From positions 1-64,000 of the forward strand of contig JBIQMS010000009.1 in the NCBI GenBank assembly GCA_044463125.1: a DNA stretch of 64,000 nucleotides, given 5' to 3'. A program made the translations under genes and the position numbers. Every line of letters starts with the position of its first letter. Within the stretch, counting starts at the first letter, position 1. Below the pieces are notes generated by a model. It had not been told where the DNA came from. It saw only the letters and a list, made by a program, of their open reading frames with translations, and did not search any database. Source of the stretch: CAYMZZ01 sp044463125. Lineage in GTDB: Bacteria; Bacteroidota; Bacteroidia; Chitinophagales; Chitinophagaceae. Positions 49,901 to 57,572 of this stretch are shown one piece after another.

Positions 49901-52490
49901 AGAAAGGTGCTGTGTTCTCCAAAGCATGTTCCATCGTGGTATAACCATACATGGTTTTCCCGCTCTTTGGCGTGACGGCAAACTCATCGTTGATCTTGGC
50001 ATTGTTGAAGCGGGGCGCTACTTTGAAACTATCCACTGAACCCAGGTAGTTGACCGTCGTATCAACATCAAAGAGTTCGGCGGCAAATCGCTGGTAATAT
50101 GCTTCCGGTATCCAACGTTCACCCATATTGAAATCCAGCAACTCAAAAGGAATTTTTTCCGGTTGCACTTTAGTAATGGCGTCAAGGCTTCGCTGTAATT
50201 CTTTATTGGCAGGTTCGCTTTCTACCGCATCTCTGGCAATAGACAATTTGGTAACTACATTACCACTGAGATACTGGTCGGCCGTTTCCCATTCTCTTGT
50301 ATCAGGATTGAGATAAACATGTTGCTGCAGCACAGCGATGGTTTCAAGTCCGGTGTTACCAACTGTCCTGGCTATAAAATCAATATCAACTATTCCTTTT
50401 TCATTTAAACAATGTGCCAGCGCTTCAACAGGATTTTCCGTTGTAAAGGCTTCCTGTTTTTTAAATAAGGGCTGAACGAAAATATCAGCCTTTACATATT
50501 GCTCACCTTCCTTTCTTTCCAGGGATGATAAGGTTATAAAGCCAAGTGCATCATCCAGTATATGCTTGCGATTAGTATTCTGATTGAGTATGCCATGCTG
50601 CGATTGGAATTGCTGATACGCATCATTCAACTCCTCCCGCAACGGTTTATGCTCCGTTGCTGATGCATTCTCTTTATCCACAAGCGTGAAATAAATATCC
50701 CGCAGATTTACATATTGCTCAAAGAAACTTGTTGGCTTCCCTGAAAATGCAAAAACCCTGAATTCTGCCTTGTCATGTTCTTTGTCGAGGTTATGAATAG
50801 TTCCCGTTGTGCCATCACGAACGACCAATGTTCCCTCCCGGAAATGCGGTTTAAGGCCATTGAAAATTTCCTGTTTTGCAGCGAGCCCAAATGCAGCTTC
50901 AAAATGTTTCTCTCCTTCAAACCGGAAGTCGTAATTATATTCTTTTAACGCTGCAGAAATTCTTTCCAGTGTATTGCCCAGCGGTCCTGCATTCATCCAG
51001 GCTGCTGACAATTTTATTTCTTCGAGGTTGGAGTGTAGTTTATAAGTATAGAAGGAACTGTTTTTTGCTTTTGCCGTCACGAGCACAATACTCTCGTGTT
51101 CGGGATTCTGAGTTGTCCGGACTATTGCTGCAATACGGGCTGTATGTTTTTGAACAGCCTCGTTATCTTTAGAAGTGATATAGGCCATTGCCCGGTTAAT
51201 GTTCTTTGCAGGGCCTGTGTCAAACAGTCCAAGTTGAACGCCACTGGTATCCGGCTTGTTTTCTGGCATATCCAAAAAAGTAAGCTTCTTGCCTGCGGTA
51301 CCGGACACGGTAAGTATGTCGGCCTGTGTCTGCCTGTAACGATCTGCATTGAACCGAAGTTGAAACTGGTGTGTAAGGCTAGCCCTGAGGGCTTCAGCAA
51401 TTTGGGCAATATCACCGTCCTGCCATATAACCTCTGTTGCTCTCCCGTATTGGTTGGTGCCTGCCTTCCGCACATTACCCATCACTATATCATGATCTTG
51501 GGTGGAGATAAAATAGTTATAGGGAAAACGGCCAAACTCGTTTTCCCGTTCCCTCACTTCATTCAGCCAGTCTTCTTCCCAGCTCATCTTTTCCTTCGAT
51601 TCATTCTTCTGAACGACGAGTAGGTGATTCGGCGCTTCGGTGCCACCGGTATCCTTCATCAGGTTATCCGGCATCACAACGAGAGAAACAAAATCCGATT
51701 TGGAAAAAAGATACTCTCTCGCTTCCTTGTTGGAAGGGCTGTTTAAAAAAGCATCTGTTGTAATATAGGCCAGGATGCCGCCGTCTTTTAGTTTATCAAG
51801 TCCCTTCGCAAAAAAATAATTATGAATTTTTCCTGAAATGGCGGGTTCGGGAAAATCAGGATCATGTACCGGGAAATTGCCGAAAGGAATATTGCTTATA
51901 ACAAGGTCATGCCTTCCATTCTCGGTAGCAGGGGTTTCTTCAAAACCTGTGATTTGCACTTTTGATTGAACAGGCATTGCACTGCATAAAGACTGCAACA
52001 CTTTTCCGGTCAGTATATCTTTTTCAACAGCCGTAACAGATTGCAAATTTTTTAGAGAAGAAACTGCTTCACTGATAAAAATACCGGCACCGGCACTGGG
52101 TTCGTATAAATTGCGGACAGGAATGTTTTGCTCTTGTAATACTTTATATAAAGTCTGTGGAACAACAGCGGGGGTGTAAAACGCCGTAAGAACACTGTTC
52201 TTTAGTGAAGCAACTATAGTTTTGTATTCGGCATCGTTGAATTTATCTTTCAACAGATCATGTAATTCTTGCACGCCTTCATATAAACGCAAGTCTTCTT
52301 TTGTAGCTCCTTGCTTTATCCATTCTTCTTTTGATCCGCCGGTCGGCGGATAAAGTATAGCTTTAATGCCACCAAACCCACTGTACCGCTGCAATGCTGA
52401 TAGCTCATCCGCTGAAGGAACTTTATCCTCCAGGGCAATGCGTATTGCAGCAATATTATTATTCAGTTTATATAATGGATTATAGGCCAT
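46968..52490 (-). CDS. N6-adenine DNA methylase / SNF2 helicase fusion, 1840 residues
   Basis: A very large cytoplasmic protein. The N-terminal methylase part has the SAM-binding motif NLYEPSAGAGIF (about 127-138) and the catalytic motif SNIPFGNF (about 199-206), a variant of N-P-P-F/Y. The SNF2-type helicase has VGLGKT (about 973), SDLNATFLSGTPISNS, DEAH in FVDEAHKFKNL (about 1137), STDKAGTGLN and ELEQRNGRGARQGNQ (about 1478). The C-terminal 250 residues are coiled-coil-rich and end in basic VRKSRGMRM. It resembles anti-restriction proteins such as phage P1 DarB and the large methylase-helicases carried on many Bacteroidota ICEs. No target-recognition or nuclease domain is seen. It lies inside the tra operon, 6 bp before traF and 19 bp after DUF1896. 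Confidence 0.85.
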   Translation of the reverse strand: MAYNPLYKLNNNIAAIRIALEDKVPSADELSALQRYSGFGGIKAILYPPTGGSKEEWIKQGATKEDLRLYEGVQELHDLLKDKFNDAEYKTIVASLKNSVLTAFYTPAVVPQTLYKVLQEQNIPVRNLYEPSAGAGIFISEAVSSLKNLQSVTAVEKDILTGKVLQSLCSAMPVQSKVQITGFEETPATENGRHDLVISNIPFGNFPVHDPDFPEPAISGKIHNYFFAKGLDKLKDGGILAYITTDAFLNSPSNKEAREYLFSKSDFVSLVVMPDNLMKDTGGTEAPNHLLVVQKNESKEKMSWEEDWLNEVRERENEFGRFPYNYFISTQDHDIVMGNVRKAGTNQYGRATEVIWQDGDIAQIAEALRASLTHQFQLRFNADRYRQTQADILTVSGTAGKKLTFLDMPENKPDTSGVQLGLFDTGPAKNINRAMAYITSKDNEAVQKHTARIAAIVRTTQNPEHESIVLVTAKAKNSSFYTYKLHSNLEEIKLSAAWMNAGPLGNTLERISAALKEYNYDFRFEGEKHFEAAFGLAAKQEIFNGLKPHFREGTLVVRDGTTGTIHNLDKEHDKAEFRVFAFSGKPTSFFEQYVNLRDIYFTLVDKENASATEHKPLREELNDAYQQFQSQHGILNQNTNRKHILDDALGFITLSSLERKEGEQYVKADIFVQPLFKKQEAFTTENPVEALAHCLNEKGIVDIDFIARTVGNTGLETIAVLQQHVYLNPDTREWETADQYLSGNVVTKLSIARDAVESEPANKELQRSLDAITKVQPEKIPFELLDFNMGERWIPEAYYQRFAAELFDVDTTVNYLGSVDSFKVAPRFNNAKINDEFAVTPKSGKTMYGYTTMEHALENTAPFFTYEVEAPGGGKIRKPDNEATQLAHQKIEQIRTRFVEWLNELPDNDKKHIEQLYNDTFNCYVLREYNGSHLTFPGLDRNALDIADLYDSQKNAAWRIIQNRGALIDHEVGLGKTLTMIVSAHEMKRLNILHKPMIVALKANVSQIADTYRKAYPSAKILFPGKDDFTPAQRQRLFHAIKNNNWDCIILTHDQFGKIPQSPEIQKKILETELENVERDLETLKDMGGEISKKMLKGLEVRKNNLAINLKEVLRKIEEKKDTDINFKELGIDHIFVDEAHKFKNLTFTTRHNRVAGLGNMEGSQKALNMLFAVRTLQDRFQSDLNATFLSGTPISNSLTEMYLLFKYLRPREMERQRIENFDGWAAVFAKKTTDFEFSITNEIIAKERFRHFIKVPELALFYNEITDYKTARHIRLDKPALNEELVNIKPTEEQQAFIKRLMEFARTGNGELIGRGKLTPEEDKGRMLIATNYAKKMAVDMRLINPGKYDDHPGNKVSVCAKKISDLYQQSIEHRGTQIVFSDIGTPKPGEFNIYDALKQKLVTEYNIPSEKITYIHDWTDTKKPELFKKMNNGQIRILLGSTDKAGTGLNVQQRIIAMHHLDIPWKPSELEQRNGRGARQGNQVAKESYNNEVKNYIYAVEQSLDNYKFNLLKNKQTFISQMKNCELNVRSIDEGSIDEKSGMNFSEYIAILSGDTTLLEKSKLEKKIAVLESLRSVHYKEVAKSRFRLERMESDHQSVTNILSHLNRDEKMYTSQLTYDKEGAKVNPIQLTGLNSIDAEQIGKHIIHLYRNWKPSDEHTTDHKIGTLYGFDCFIRQQQESYEDKGMFAYRYHNAFYVQHKDGGIKYTYNQGQPSVDNPKLAARHFLSALDRVGRIKEQYEKELQDLDKNMPVLQKLVEKPFEKEEELKSMKQDLSRLEREISIKIQENKLKQQAEKEEPELVEADAIEETPVININVKDEEKQQPVQRVRKSRGMRM

Positions 52491-52509
52491 TCCTCACATA
52501 TCTTTCACT

Positions 52510-52953
52510 TCAACCTTTATTGAGATATTCATATACTGCGCCTGTGATTGCATAGCGCAGGAACCGGTTATCTTCTGTGGCTTCAGAAAACTTCAATTCA
52601 TCAAACACTTCTTCACAAGCAGTAATTATATTGATCAACTCAGTGGTCAGCACATTGCTGTTAAGCATCCTTTCAAAATCATTTGCAAAATCTTCCTCCA
52701 GTATTGATTTAATATAGCTGTAACGGGAAGGTCTTAGCGGCTTCGTCAGTTCCTCCATACACTGTTCTTCGATCACAGATGGCGGCTGATTTTCCGCCAC
52801 CAGTTGATTGACCAGGCCATCAACTGATGCTACTGATTCGTTCAGGTAGTCCGTCAGCCGGTTCTCTTCCTGCAGTGTCAGTAGCAGATCGGGGTTATTA
52901 TCCCGGATATATTCATGTAGCTTTCTCAGCAGGGTCTCTTGCATAATTGTCAT
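52510..52953 (-). CDS. DUF1896-family protein
   Basis: A 147-residue helical protein. Recognisable parts are LLRKLHEYIRDNNPDLLLT, an N-E-S-V-A-S-V-D-G helix, the R-P-S-R-Y-S-Y-I-K-S-I-L-E-E-D-F segment in the centre, and the C-terminal F-L-R-Y-A-I-T-G-A-V-Y-E-Y-L that matches DUF1896 proteins found near methylase-helicases on Bacteroidota mobile elements. Starts at 52974 (MNYRNN) and 52944 (MQETLL) are also open; all overlap the upstream small gene. The recurring adjacency to the 1840-residue enzyme suggests a partner or regulator of that enzyme. No membrane or catalytic feature is seen. Confidence 0.75.
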   Translation of the reverse strand: MTIMQETLLRKLHEYIRDNNPDLLLTLQEENRLTDYLNESVASVDGLVNQLVAENQPPSVIEEQCMEELTKPLRPSRYSYIKSILEEDFANDFERMLNSNVLTTELINIITACEEVFDELKFSEATEDNRFLRYAITGAVYEYLNKG

Positions 52954-53128
52954 TATGTTGTTTCTGTAATTCATTTAACCGGATAAAGAAATCCTGTAAT
53001 GTTTGTGGTTGTGTGTTGGCTGTTTCCCTGATCAATGTTCCAAATTCCATTTCAGTTTTATTACCGGGGTCGGCTTCATACTGCAACCTGCGGTTGCCAA
53101 TCACAACTGAAATGATTTTCTTTTCCAT
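52913..53128 (-). CDS. Small hypothetical protein in the tra operon
   Basis: A 71-residue soluble protein, MEKKIISVVIGNRRLQYEAD followed by helical text (QTLQDFFIRLNELQKQHND). No motif is recognised. It overlaps the start of the DUF1896 gene and begins 6 bp downstream of the traE stop. The conserved position and overlap make it likely to be real. Function unknown; it may act with the DUF1896 protein. Confidence 0.6.
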   Translation of the reverse strand: MEKKIISVVIGNRRLQYEADPGNKTEMEFGTLIRETANTQPQTLQDFFIRLNELQKQHNDNYARDPAEKAT

Positions 53129-53134
53129 TGTTTA

Positions 53135-53458
53135 TTATACACCGAAGAAAGAACGGATGACAGTTGCTACCACCACCAGGAATACGCAGCTACCAAACCA
53201 CGCAGCAGCTACTTTGCCAGTATCGGGATCACCACTGTTCCATTTTTGATACACTTTCACTGCCCCGATCAACCCGAGTATAGCGCCAACAGCATACATC
53301 AGGTTAGTGCCTGCTGCGAAATAGCTGCGCACTTTTGTATTGGCTTCGTTGATCCCTGCATTTCCATCCTGGCTGAAAGCAATAGCACCAATCAACATAA
53401 AAAGGAAGAAATAAGCGGCGGCAATTTTCTGTTGCCTGTTTAGTTTCCAGTTCGTCAT
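53135..53458 (-). CDS. traE: Conjugative transposon protein TraE (DUF4134, VirB2-like)
   Basis: A 107-residue pilin-like protein. An N-terminal signal or first helix (about 8-28, KIAAAYFFLFMLIGAIAFSQ) leads to the mature region: N-E-A-N-T-K-V-R-S-Y-F, the helix GTNLMYAVGAILGLIGAVKV, YQKWNSGDPDTGKVAAAWFG, and the last helix VFLVVVATVIRSFFG. This is the DUF4134 layout, thought to be the VirB2-type pilin of CTn systems. The start at 53458 is an ATG; a GTG at 53476 is open. It is among the first tra genes in transcription order. Confidence 0.92.
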   Translation of the reverse strand: MTNWKLNRQQKIAAAYFFLFMLIGAIAFSQDGNAGINEANTKVRSYFAAGTNLMYAVGAILGLIGAVKVYQKWNSGDPDTGKVAAAWFGSCVFLVVVATVIRSFFGV

Positions 53459-53513
53459 CTTCAATTTCATACACACTTTTTATAATAGGGTAAATAAATT
53501 TGGGCGCTCCATC

Positions 53514-53906
53514 CTATCCCTTCCACACTGCACGGAGATCTTCTTCATCAAGATGGATGGAGCATGTTGTTTCGCTTTCTTCAGCGATAAAAGTATTGAT
53601 GGTCTCCCGGAAGTCCGGCTCATCCCACTTGCTATACTTGCTTAGGTGGGCCTGCAAGGCAAACACCAATTCCCCTTTACTATGTTTTCCTTCAAAGGCA
53701 GGTTTTATTTCATCTATCACATGTTGAGATGTGCTGAGCACTTCATCCGGTTGGTCGTCGCCATGCAGTGAAATACTGCTGAACGAGCCAATGGAAAGCG
53801 ACGGCAGTTTAAATTTGAAATACACTACCCATACAAACAAATAATAGAGAATTGTTGAAACAATCAAGAATAAAAAATATTGCTGCCAGGAAATAGAACT
53901 AAGCAT
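53514..53906 (-). CDS. Membrane-anchored protein at the head of the tra operon
   Basis: A 130-residue protein with one N-terminal helix (about 9-30, YFLFLIVSTILYYLFVWVVY), then a Ser-rich stretch and a mainly helical cytoplasmic or periplasmic domain ending in HLDEEDLRAVWKG. It contains HVIDEIKPAFEGKHSKGELV, a pattern I have seen in small proteins before traE in such elements. It lies 55 bp upstream of traE and is the first gene of the leftward transfer cluster; a promoter would be expected in the 93 bp before it. The name (TraC or TraD in some elements) cannot be decided. Confidence 0.65.
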   Translation of the reverse strand: MLSSISWQQYFLFLIVSTILYYLFVWVVYFKFKLPSLSIGSFSSISLHGDDQPDEVLSTSQHVIDEIKPAFEGKHSKGELVFALQAHLSKYSKWDEPDFRETINTFIAEESETTCSIHLDEEDLRAVWKG

Positions 53907-53999
53907 TGGTCATTATTTTTAGAATTGTAAAATTGAATGTGAAAGGATGTTCCTACGTTATGAAATCGGGTTTTGTTTTTGTGAAAATGAGCCTTATGG

Positions 54000-54791
54000 C
54001 TATTTCATCTTTTTTTGAACTGAGCCCGGTGAATAACCAAAATGATTTTTGAAAGCAATTGAAAAGTTACCTGTATCATTATATCCTGAAGCCATAGCAA
54101 TGGATAACAATATCTGATCAGTTGTTTCAAGTAAATAATGAGCATGCTTCATTCTCTCCTCTTTCGAAAATTTGCCAAGCGTCAATCCAAACCGTTGTTT
54201 GAATGCATGCTGAAGCTCCTTCTTTGAAATGCCTATTTTACCTACGATTCCCTCAATGGTATCATATACCGACAAATCTTCGATTATGATATCTCTTGCT
54301 TTTTCGGCAATTTCTACCGCCGCCTTACTGATTGATGTCTTTGCTTTCACTTCAGTCACCTCCTGAATTAATTGAAGTATAAGATCAACAACTCTTGCAT
54401 ACAGAAGGCGATCTGCCAATCTTCCTTCAGTAACAGGGCGAAAAAAAGATTTTATATTTCTTTCGATCTCTAGTGAGCAATAGGGAAGCAGTTCATTCAG
54501 ATTATTAATATCTTTTAATTCTTCGTAGTCTGCAAGAGCTTCCCTCCTAAAAAGTATTTCGAAAATGAAGACTGTGTTCTTAAAAAGAAAACTAACTTCC
54601 AAATTCGCCTCAGCGTATTTTCTTTTAAACTTCTCATGCGTTTCATGTAACACGGGCTGTGTAACGCAAATCATAAAGAAGTCTCCACTATAATACTGAA
54701 ACAAACCTGATTCAATTTGTAGTTTAGTGGCATTGGGAAGTCTACATATCTTTTGCACAATTCCTTTCTTCTTCATGGGCATCGTTTTCAT
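54000..54791 (-). CDS. AraC-family transcriptional regulator
   Basis: A 263-residue regulator. The N-terminal part (about 1-150) is a sensor-like domain of unknown ligand, with the strands SGLFQYYSGDFFMICVTQPV and VSFLFKNTVFIFEILFR. The C-terminal AraC domain has L-S-V-Y-D-T-I-E-G-I-V-G-K-I-G-I-S-K-K-E-L as the first helix-turn-helix and LLSIAMASGYNDTGNFSIAF with KNHFGYSPGSVQKK as the second, the family signature. Starts at 54821 and 54782 are possible. It is the border between tra and cargo genes and could control either. A strong inverted repeat lies 14 bp upstream of the start. Confidence 0.87.
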   Translation of the reverse strand: MKTMPMKKKGIVQKICRLPNATKLQIESGLFQYYSGDFFMICVTQPVLHETHEKFKRKYAEANLEVSFLFKNTVFIFEILFRREALADYEELKDINNLNELLPYCSLEIERNIKSFFRPVTEGRLADRLLYARVVDLILQLIQEVTEVKAKTSISKAAVEIAEKARDIIIEDLSVYDTIEGIVGKIGISKKELQHAFKQRFGLTLGKFSKEERMKHAHYLLETTDQILLSIAMASGYNDTGNFSIAFKNHFGYSPGSVQKKMK

Positions 54792-54804
54792 AGATTTCAA
54801 CAGG

Positions 54805-54846
54805 CTTCCCGTCCCGGCCAACTGTAGAGTTTGGCCGGGAAGGAAG
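54805..54846. other. Inverted repeat before the AraC gene
   Basis: TCCCGGCCAA (54812-54821) pairs exactly with TTGGCCGGGA (54831-54840) around a nine-base loop; flanking CTTCC and GGAAG extend the arms. There is no T-run, so it may be an operator or attenuator for the AraC gene, or a weak terminator of the upstream membrane-protein gene. Confidence 0.6.
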
Positions 54847-54870
54847 CATGATCACATTCTTAAATTGTAC

Positions 54871-55299
54871 TTAGGTAAATGAGCTCATTGGTTTGTTCGA
54901 CTTCGGCCGTGCAAACCGCATGATACTATAAATGAGAAAGCCAAGGGAAGTGACACCGAACAATACAAAGGAAATCACCGGAACAGTCTGCTCAAATGTC
55001 TGATCATTGTAACTCCAGCTATTTATAAAAAATACAAACAGCGAAGCATAAAGCGAAAAGACGCCCAGGATATTTAACAACGGATCAATAAAATACTTTG
55101 ATTGTCGTTTGTACCTGCCATAGCTAAACAGTATCAGTCCTGCCCCGATAAGGGCAAATACTGCATGTATGCCGCCATGCGGAAGAGCCATCAGGATATA
55201 TATGAGATAGAATCCCCCAAAACTCTCACCGCTGATTAACGTGAGACAAAATAGTGACAGCACCAAAACAGGATGTGTAAGAATATTGATCGTTTTCAT
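54871..55299 (-). CDS. Small polytopic membrane protein
   Basis: A 142-residue protein with four predicted helices at about 10-27, 36-56, 69-91 and 103-126. It contains LISGESFGGFYLIYILMALP, HGGIHAVFALIGAGLILFSY, and the last helix PVISFVLFGVTSLGFLIYSI; the tail is RFARPKSNKP. No functional motif is recognised. It lies 20 bp downstream of the Gly-rich lipoprotein gene on the same strand, suggesting a two-gene unit. Membrane location is certain from composition; function is not. Confidence 0.7.
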   Translation of the reverse strand: MKTINILTHPVLVLSLFCLTLISGESFGGFYLIYILMALPHGGIHAVFALIGAGLILFSYGRYKRQSKYFIDPLLNILGVFSLYASLFVFFINSWSYNDQTFEQTVPVISFVLFGVTSLGFLIYSIMRFARPKSNKPMSSFT

Positions 55300-55318
55300 A
55301 ACGAATAGTTTACTGTTT

Positions 55319-56668
55319 TTAATTACAAGGACCTGTGCTTGAACCGGACCAGCCGATCACCGGGACACTGGCTCCCTGCACACCGGCATCCTGCAACTCT
55401 TTTATTTTCACATACAGTCCCTGTGGGGTACTTGTACCATTTGGTGAAAGGCTGCCTGGCATGTGAAACCGTGGAATATCAAACCAGATGGATGGGCTTA
55501 CCGCTGAACGCCATACTTCAATAGACCAATCTGTACAATTATAGTCGTCAATATCATACTTCACATTGCGTAACTGCCGGATACGCATAATAGCCGACTT
55601 CAGGTTTTCAGGAGACACACTGACCTCATAGGAGGCATTGAATTCATGACTGCCATTGTCCACAAATTTACCATCAAGAGGGGCATCAGTAAGAATTGTT
55701 TTCCAACCTGTTTTTGGATAAAAACCTATATGCTGTGATGCGTACCCGCTTCCGTTCGCCCCAGACTTTTCAATCCGAATCCAACTATGTCCTGGAGAAC
55801 CTGCTGACCAATCAAATATCTTAGTGGGATCACTGTCAACCGGTACATCGGAATGGATAGTGATCTTACAGGTCGCTCCAGCATCAGGTATATTGTCAAA
55901 GCATTTAAGATATTTCTCAAGATCAATGGCCGGATCGCCGTACTGCGATTCAAATTCAACCACCATCATTTCATCGTCTATCACATTCACCGGTCCATTA
56001 GGATCATTAGGAGGCGGAACATACCCACCGCCGCTGCCTCCACCTGTTCCGCCACCGCCGCCACCACCACCTCCGGCAAACGGATCTCCGCCTGAGTACC
56101 CACCTCCCCAGCCACCACCGCCTCCGCTATTATCCAGGAAAGACATCAGGTACATCCAACTGCTCCAACTGATACCTCCACCCGAGGGATAGCTTGCCAC
56201 AACGATAACCTCCGGTAATTCTACATAAGGATCAGGCACAACCAAAACCTGCTCACGTAGCATAGTCTTATTATTTACACGATAACCACGGACGATCTCT
56301 GTCTCTTCAATTGTCACGCCTTTTAAACTTTTCAGCAATAAAGTACCATTGAACGTTTCCTTTTCATTGTTCCTCACCAGGCTTACGATACGTCCACGCT
56401 TGATTGTACCGCTTGGACTAACCTCGATCAGTACAAACGATTCGCTCATTTTCTTTCCTTTGAACGCTACCCGCAATAAAGTGACATCACCATGCGCCGA
56501 CCTGGAAATACGTGAAAAATCGAGTGCGTTGAAATCTGAAACCTGTAAGCTATCTGCCAGGCTTCGTTTCAGTTCGGGGTAATCATTAGATTGCTTTGGA
56601 CTTTCAACCTCTTTCTGGCAAGATATAATCATCACCGCCAAAAAGCAGAATAAAATTAGTTTTTGCAT
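55319..56668 (-). CDS. Gly-rich lipoprotein with C-terminal papain-like (permuted) domain
   Basis: A 449-residue lipoprotein. The start at 56668 begins a signal ending in the lipobox IISC (Cys17). The N-terminal domain (about 20-165) is beta-rich. A linker of some 50 residues (about 185-235) is almost all Gly with a few aromatic, Ser and Pro residues. The C-terminal domain has SPGHSWIRI with a conserved His (about 300), GFYPKTGW, and later DIDDYNCTDWSIEVW with a Cys (about 384). His before Cys is the order seen in circularly permuted NlpC/P60-like peptidases, so a cell-wall or peptide hydrolase is plausible. It is followed by the polytopic membrane protein gene. Confidence 0.7.
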   Translation of the reverse strand: MQKLILFCFLAVMIISCQKEVESPKQSNDYPELKRSLADSLQVSDFNALDFSRISRSAHGDVTLLRVAFKGKKMSESFVLIEVSPSGTIKRGRIVSLVRNNEKETFNGTLLLKSLKGVTIEETEIVRGYRVNNKTMLREQVLVVPDPYVELPEVIVVASYPSGGGISWSSWMYLMSFLDNSGGGGGWGGGYSGGDPFAGGGGGGGGGTGGGSGGGYVPPPNDPNGPVNVIDDEMMVVEFESQYGDPAIDLEKYLKCFDNIPDAGATCKITIHSDVPVDSDPTKIFDWSAGSPGHSWIRIEKSGANGSGYASQHIGFYPKTGWKTILTDAPLDGKFVDNGSHEFNASYEVSVSPENLKSAIMRIRQLRNVKYDIDDYNCTDWSIEVWRSAVSPSIWFDIPRFHMPGSLSPNGTSTPQGLYVKIKELQDAGVQGASVPVIGWSGSSTGPCN

Positions 56669-56825
56669 AACACATGATTTTGGTAAAACGAATATAGAAA
56701 TGCAGTAGAGCCTTTGTAATTGCGATTTCGTAAGAAATGAACTACAATACTGCTGTCGCTTCAATTTATCGGAATAAGGAAGTCCGAAAATTGTTCTGGT
56801 GGCAGGAAATATTGCTTAGAATAAA

Positions 56826-57404
56826 TTATGACGATTTCTGAACACGTTTTTTCTTCACATAACTGAAATGATATTCCGAAATGCCCAGCCAGGAAGCAAG
56901 ATGTTTAGCCGGTATCCGCAAAATGTAATCCGGAAAGCGTTCCAGAAGCCATGCATATTTTTCTTCCGCTGACTTCATGCGGAGAGCATAGAGCAATTGA
57001 GTCCAGAGAATATAGTAGTGCTGAGTGAGTTCTCTTGCGATATAATTAAATTCGGGAAATTGCCTGTAAATGGCATATAACTCTTCATGGGATATATAAA
57101 ATAACTTACAGTCTTCCAAAGCCTGGATCCATTCGTAAGAAGTTTTCTGCTGATAAAAGCTCTCAACGGAAACAATAACATCTCCATCCTTCATAAACCA
57201 GCTCGACACTTCCAAATCGCTTTTCCGATAAAAACAACGCAACATTCCTTCATTGATAAAATGGATATGACGGCAAACATGGCCTGCTTTTAATAGCAAT
57301 TGACCTTTTTTTAAGTCACGATACTTGACAATATCCTGCAGATGGGCCACTAATTGCTCACTAAGGGGATGTACTGCACTTAGAAATGCCAAAAGCTTTT
57401 CCAT
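56826..57404 (-). CDS. Crp/Fnr-family transcriptional regulator
   Basis: A 192-residue protein. The cyclic-nucleotide-binding-like beta-barrel (about 15-125) contains KKGQLLLKAGHVCRHIHFIN and EGMLRCFYRKSDLEVSSWFM, but not the full set of cAMP-contact residues. The C-terminal DNA-binding part is short, HLASWLGISEYHFSYVKKKR (about 167-186), and ends soon after. The start at 57404 begins the fold; an upstream extension to 57497 is open but lies in the divergent promoter region. It is divergent from the MauE gene with about 170 bp between and probably controls the neighbouring redox cargo. Confidence 0.83.
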   Translation of the reverse strand: MEKLLAFLSAVHPLSEQLVAHLQDIVKYRDLKKGQLLLKAGHVCRHIHFINEGMLRCFYRKSDLEVSSWFMKDGDVIVSVESFYQQKTSYEWIQALEDCKLFYISHEELYAIYRQFPEFNYIARELTQHYYILWTQLLYALRMKSAEEKYAWLLERFPDYILRIPAKHLASWLGISEYHFSYVKKKRVQKSS

Positions 57405-57545
57405 CAAATGCAATCTATCTTTTTTGTGATACACAAAACTGCTCAACTGGTAGTAAATACTGTTCTGGCAAATGGTCGAGAAAAAATAGCACAACAAACT
57501 TTTTTAGCTGATAGCAGTTTTTTCTACCAACAGCATAATCAACTT

Positions 57546-57553
57546 TAGCTTTT
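57546..57553 (+). promoter_or_regulatory. Putative -7 box for the MauE gene
   Basis: TAGCTTTT, one mismatch from TAnnTTTG, lies 19 bp before the ATG at 57573. A T-rich stretch (GTTTTTTCT) about 20 bp upstream could serve as the -33 element. Confidence 0.35.
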
Positions 57554-57572
57554 CTGAAATGAACTTTAGAAC

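Noticed and set aside
46968..52490. Type I/II restriction-modification or BREX component
   Set aside because: No nuclease, target-recognition domain or partner genes of those systems nearby; tra genes surround it.
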